NCBI GenBank assembly: GCA_002385805.1
Contig: DGEF01000066.1
Location: forward strand, 65,177 to 80,652
Length of the DNA stretch: 15,476 nt
Reading direction: 5' to 3'
From: Peptococcaceae bacterium UBA3933
GTDB taxonomy: Bacteria; Bacillota; Peptococcia; Peptococcales; BICA1-8
In this document: piece by piece, positions 13,893-15,476 of the stretch
Layout: every line of letters starts with the position of its first letter
Numbering within the stretch: the first letter of the stretch is position 1
Notes under the pieces: model-generated
The model's database searches: none
What the model saw: only the letters and a program-made list of their open reading frames with translations
Told to the model about the DNA's origin: nothing
Made by a program: the position numbers and the translations under genes

Positions 13893-14975
13893 GTGAAGGA
13901 AGACCAAGAAAAAATTCAAGGTGTTAAGGCACTAATTGAAAAAGGCAAAAAACAGGGTGTTTTGACTTATCAAGAAATCATGGATACCTTACAGGGAGTA
14001 GAATTAACTCCCGACCAAATAGATGAAATCTATGAACACTTGGCTTCAATGGGCATAGAAATTGCTTCTGAGGGTCAAATAAGCGATGTCGATGATAAAG
14101 TACCGGAGGAAGAAGTAGAAATAGACTTATCTGTCCCCGAGGGTGTAGGCATCGATGATCCTGTGCGGATGTACCTAAAAGAAATAGGGCGTGTTCCGTT
14201 ATTAACTGCTGAAGAAGAAATTGAGTTAGCCAAGCGGATGGAACAAGGGGACGAAGAAGCTAAAAGGCGTCTTTGTGAAGCTAATTTGCGCTTAGTAGTA
14301 AGTATTGCTAAACGTTATGTTGGTCGGGGTATGCTATTCTTGGACCTAATTCAAGAAGGTAATTTAGGGTTAATCAAAGCTGTAGAAAAATTTGATTTTC
14401 GTAAAGGATTTAAATTCAGTACTTATGCTACGTGGTGGATTCGGCAGGCTATAACCAGAGCCATAGCCGATCAGGCTCGAACCATTCGTATACCCGTACA
14501 CATGGTGGAAACCATAAACAAATTAATTAGGGTTTCCCGACAATTACTCCAGGAATTAGGTCGTGAACCAACTCCCGAAGAAATTGCCCAAGAAATAGAT
14601 ATTCCAGTAGAACGAGTTAGAGAAATAATGAAGATTGCCCAAGAGCCTGTTTCTTTAGAAACACCTATAGGAGAAGAAGAGGACAGTCACTTAGGCGATT
14701 TCATTGAAGATGAAGATGCTCCTGCCCCTGCTGAAGCAGCATCCTATATTCTCTTAAAAGAGCAATTAGAAGGGGTTTTAGATACCTTAACGCCGAGAGA
14801 AGAAAAAGTGTTACGACTACGTTTTGGTTTAGATGATGGTCGTTCACGTACTTTAGAAGAAGTAGGTCAGGAGTTTGGTGTTACCAGGGAACGTATTCGT
14901 CAAATTGAAGCTAAGGCTCTACGTAAGTTGAGACACCCTAGCCGCAGTAGAAAATTAAAAGATTATCTTGACTGA
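13893..14975 (+). CDS. rpoD: Housekeeping RNA polymerase sigma factor (sigma A)
   Basis: A 360-residue primary sigma factor that directs RNA polymerase to -35/-10 promoters. An N-terminal helical segment (8-60) corresponds to the region 1.1 remnant of Gram-positive SigA. Region 1.2 starts at DPVRMYLKEIG (89-99). Region 2 runs about 125-200, with the near-invariant EGNLGLIKAVEKFD and YATWWIRQAI. Region 3 spans about 205-280, and region 4 about 293-350 with the helix-turn-helix LEEVGQEFGVTRERIRQIEAKALRKL. The start is GTG with GGGGGAAG upstream; a nearby ATG at 13891 would meet TGA at once. The gene is the last of yqxD-dnaG-rpoD. No clear terminator is seen before the tRNA promoter. Confidence 0.97.
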   Translation: MKEDQEKIQGVKALIEKGKKQGVLTYQEIMDTLQGVELTPDQIDEIYEHLASMGIEIASEGQISDVDDKVPEEEVEIDLSVPEGVGIDDPVRMYLKEIGRVPLLTAEEEIELAKRMEQGDEEAKRRLCEANLRLVVSIAKRYVGRGMLFLDLIQEGNLGLIKAVEKFDFRKGFKFSTYATWWIRQAITRAIADQARTIRIPVHMVETINKLIRVSRQLLQELGREPTPEEIAQEIDIPVERVREIMKIAQEPVSLETPIGEEEDSHLGDFIEDEDAPAPAEAASYILLKEQLEGVLDTLTPREEKVLRLRFGLDDGRSRTLEEVGQEFGVTRERIRQIEAKALRKLRHPSRSRKLKDYLD

Positions 14976-15075
14976 AAAGGCAAATGCTGTTATACTGCTT
15001 GTCGGTGGCAATTTTTAAGTTTAGTAGAGATCTAAAAAGTTTTCAGCAAGTATATAAAAATGGCAGAACCTACTA

Positions 15076-15104
15076 TTGACTTGCTAAAGAATTTCACGTA
15101 TAAT
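15076..15104 (+). promoter_or_regulatory. Strong sigma-A promoter for the tRNA cluster
   Basis: TTGACT (15076-15081), exactly 17 nt, and TATAAT (15099-15104). It lies about 35 nt before the first tRNA. The octamer GCAGAACC at 15063-15070 and its complement GGTTCTGC at 15121-15128 flank it. Confidence 0.85.
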
Positions 15105-15138
15105 AAAATTTGTCGCTAATGGTTCTGCTTATCATTTT

Positions 15139-15213
15139 GGGCCTATAGCTCAGCGGTAGAGCATCCGGCTCATAACCGGACGGTCCCTGGTTCGATCCCA
15201 GGTGGGCCCACCA
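15139..15213 (+). tRNA. tRNA with CAT anticodon (Met elongator or lysidine Ile2)
   Basis: A full cloverleaf is visible: a 7-bp acceptor stem (GGGCCTA with TGGGCCC), a D arm with a short AGCGGTA loop, an anticodon stem TCCGG/CCGGA with loop CTCATAA, a T arm CCTGG-TTCGATC-CCAGG, and encoded CCA. It is not the initiator, because pair 1-72 is G-C. The acceptor resembles tRNA-Ile(GAT), so it may be the isoleucine tRNA whose wobble C is modified to lysidine. Confidence 0.93.
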
Positions 15214-15257
15214 AAATAGAGGTCGGAGGTTAGAAGTCAGAAGTCAGACTAACCCCT

Positions 15258-15364
15258 GACCACTAAATCACTAGTTACTGGTCACCAATCACTAGATTGC
15301 TAGTCAATAAACTACTAGTCACTAGTTACCAGTCACCAGTCACCAGTCACCAGTCACTAGTCAC
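15258..15364. repeat. Heptanucleotide tandem repeat array
   Basis: From 15316 to 15364 there are seven consecutive 7-nt units of the form (C/T)AGT(C/T)AC, four of them identical CAGTCAC. Upstream, degenerate units (TAGTTAC, TGGTCAC, CAATCAC) continue the same phase in parts back to about 15258. Just before it, GAAGTCAG is repeated twice (15233-15248). The array fills the spacer between two tRNA genes and carries no gene. Confidence 0.9.
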
Positions 15365-15370
15365 TAACCT

Positions 15371-15447
15371 GGCGCGTTGGAGAAGCGGCTTAACTCACCA
15401 GCCTTTCACGCTGGCATTCACGGGTTCGAATCCCGTACGCGTCACCA
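15371..15447 (+). tRNA. tRNA-Glu (TTC)
   Basis: Acceptor stem GGCGCGT with ACGCGTC (one G-T pair), anticodon stem CCAGC/GCTGG with loop CTTTCAC (anticodon TTC), T arm ACGGG-TTCGAAT-CCCGT, and an encoded CCA end. Sequence style matches Firmicute tRNA-Glu. Confidence 0.94.
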
Positions 15448-15451
15448 ATTT

Positions 15452-15476
15452 GGGCGATTAGCTCAGCTGGGAGAGC
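15452..15476 (+). tRNA. Partial tRNA, probably tRNA-Val (5' end only)
   Basis: The last 25 nt, GGGCGATTAGCTCAGC and following, are the acceptor 5' strand and D arm of a tRNA. This start is typical of Firmicute tRNA-Val(TAC). The anticodon lies beyond the window, so identity is tentative. Confidence 0.7.

Noticed and set aside
15258..15364. CRISPR array
   Set aside because: Units are 7 nt with no spacers and no cas genes nearby; it is a simple tandem repeat.
15139..15447. tRNA attachment site of an integrated element
   Set aside because: No integrase, no duplicated tRNA 3' end and no phage genes are visible; the cluster looks like an ordinary tRNA operon.

Overview
The window looks like chromosomal DNA from a low-GC, Gram-positive member of the Clostridia (Peptococcaceae or Syntrophomonadales-like). 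The evidence is the yqxD-dnaG-rpoD (P23-primase-sigma A) macromolecular-synthesis operon with dgt just upstream, AGGAGG-type ribosome binding sites with several GTG and TTG starts, rho-independent terminators, CCA-encoding tRNA genes, and PadR/HAAS and ECF/anti-sigma modules. No intact transposon, phage gene or CRISPR array is visible. The species cannot be named from the sequence alone.

Layout. 1-619: the end of an unidentified gene, a strong terminator, then degenerate sequence with possible gene remnants. 620-2259 (minus): a PadR regulator overlapping a SEDS (FtsW/RodA-like) membrane protein that carries an N-terminal HAAS domain. 2433-2888: a small ferritin-like DUF2383 protein. 3160-5283: an ECF sigma factor and its probable membrane anti-sigma factor. 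5513-6373: a membrane-anchored NodB polysaccharide deacetylase. 6495-7154 (minus): an unrecognised membrane-anchored protein. 7398-8783: a secreted GHL10/DUF187 glycoside-hydrolase-like protein with an SH3b domain. 8936-10226: an AviRa-family rRNA methyltransferase and an O6-alkylguanine-DNA alkyltransferase. 10340-14975: dgt, yqxD, dnaG and rpoD. 15139-15476: tRNA-CAT, tRNA-Glu(TTC) and the start of a probable tRNA-Val, with a heptanucleotide tandem repeat between the first two.

How the genes may work together. The most interesting inference is a local ECF regulon. The same type of element (-35 ending in AAC, 16-17 nt, -10 CGT) lies upstream of the sigma gene, the NodB deacetylase and the minus-strand membrane protein. 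This suggests a cell-envelope stress response that modifies peptidoglycan, analogous to but not demonstrably the same as SigV/CsfV lysozyme responses. A second shared element resembling sigma-H promoters lies before both dgt and yqxD, which would link dNTP metabolism, primase and the housekeeping sigma factor to a growth-transition signal.
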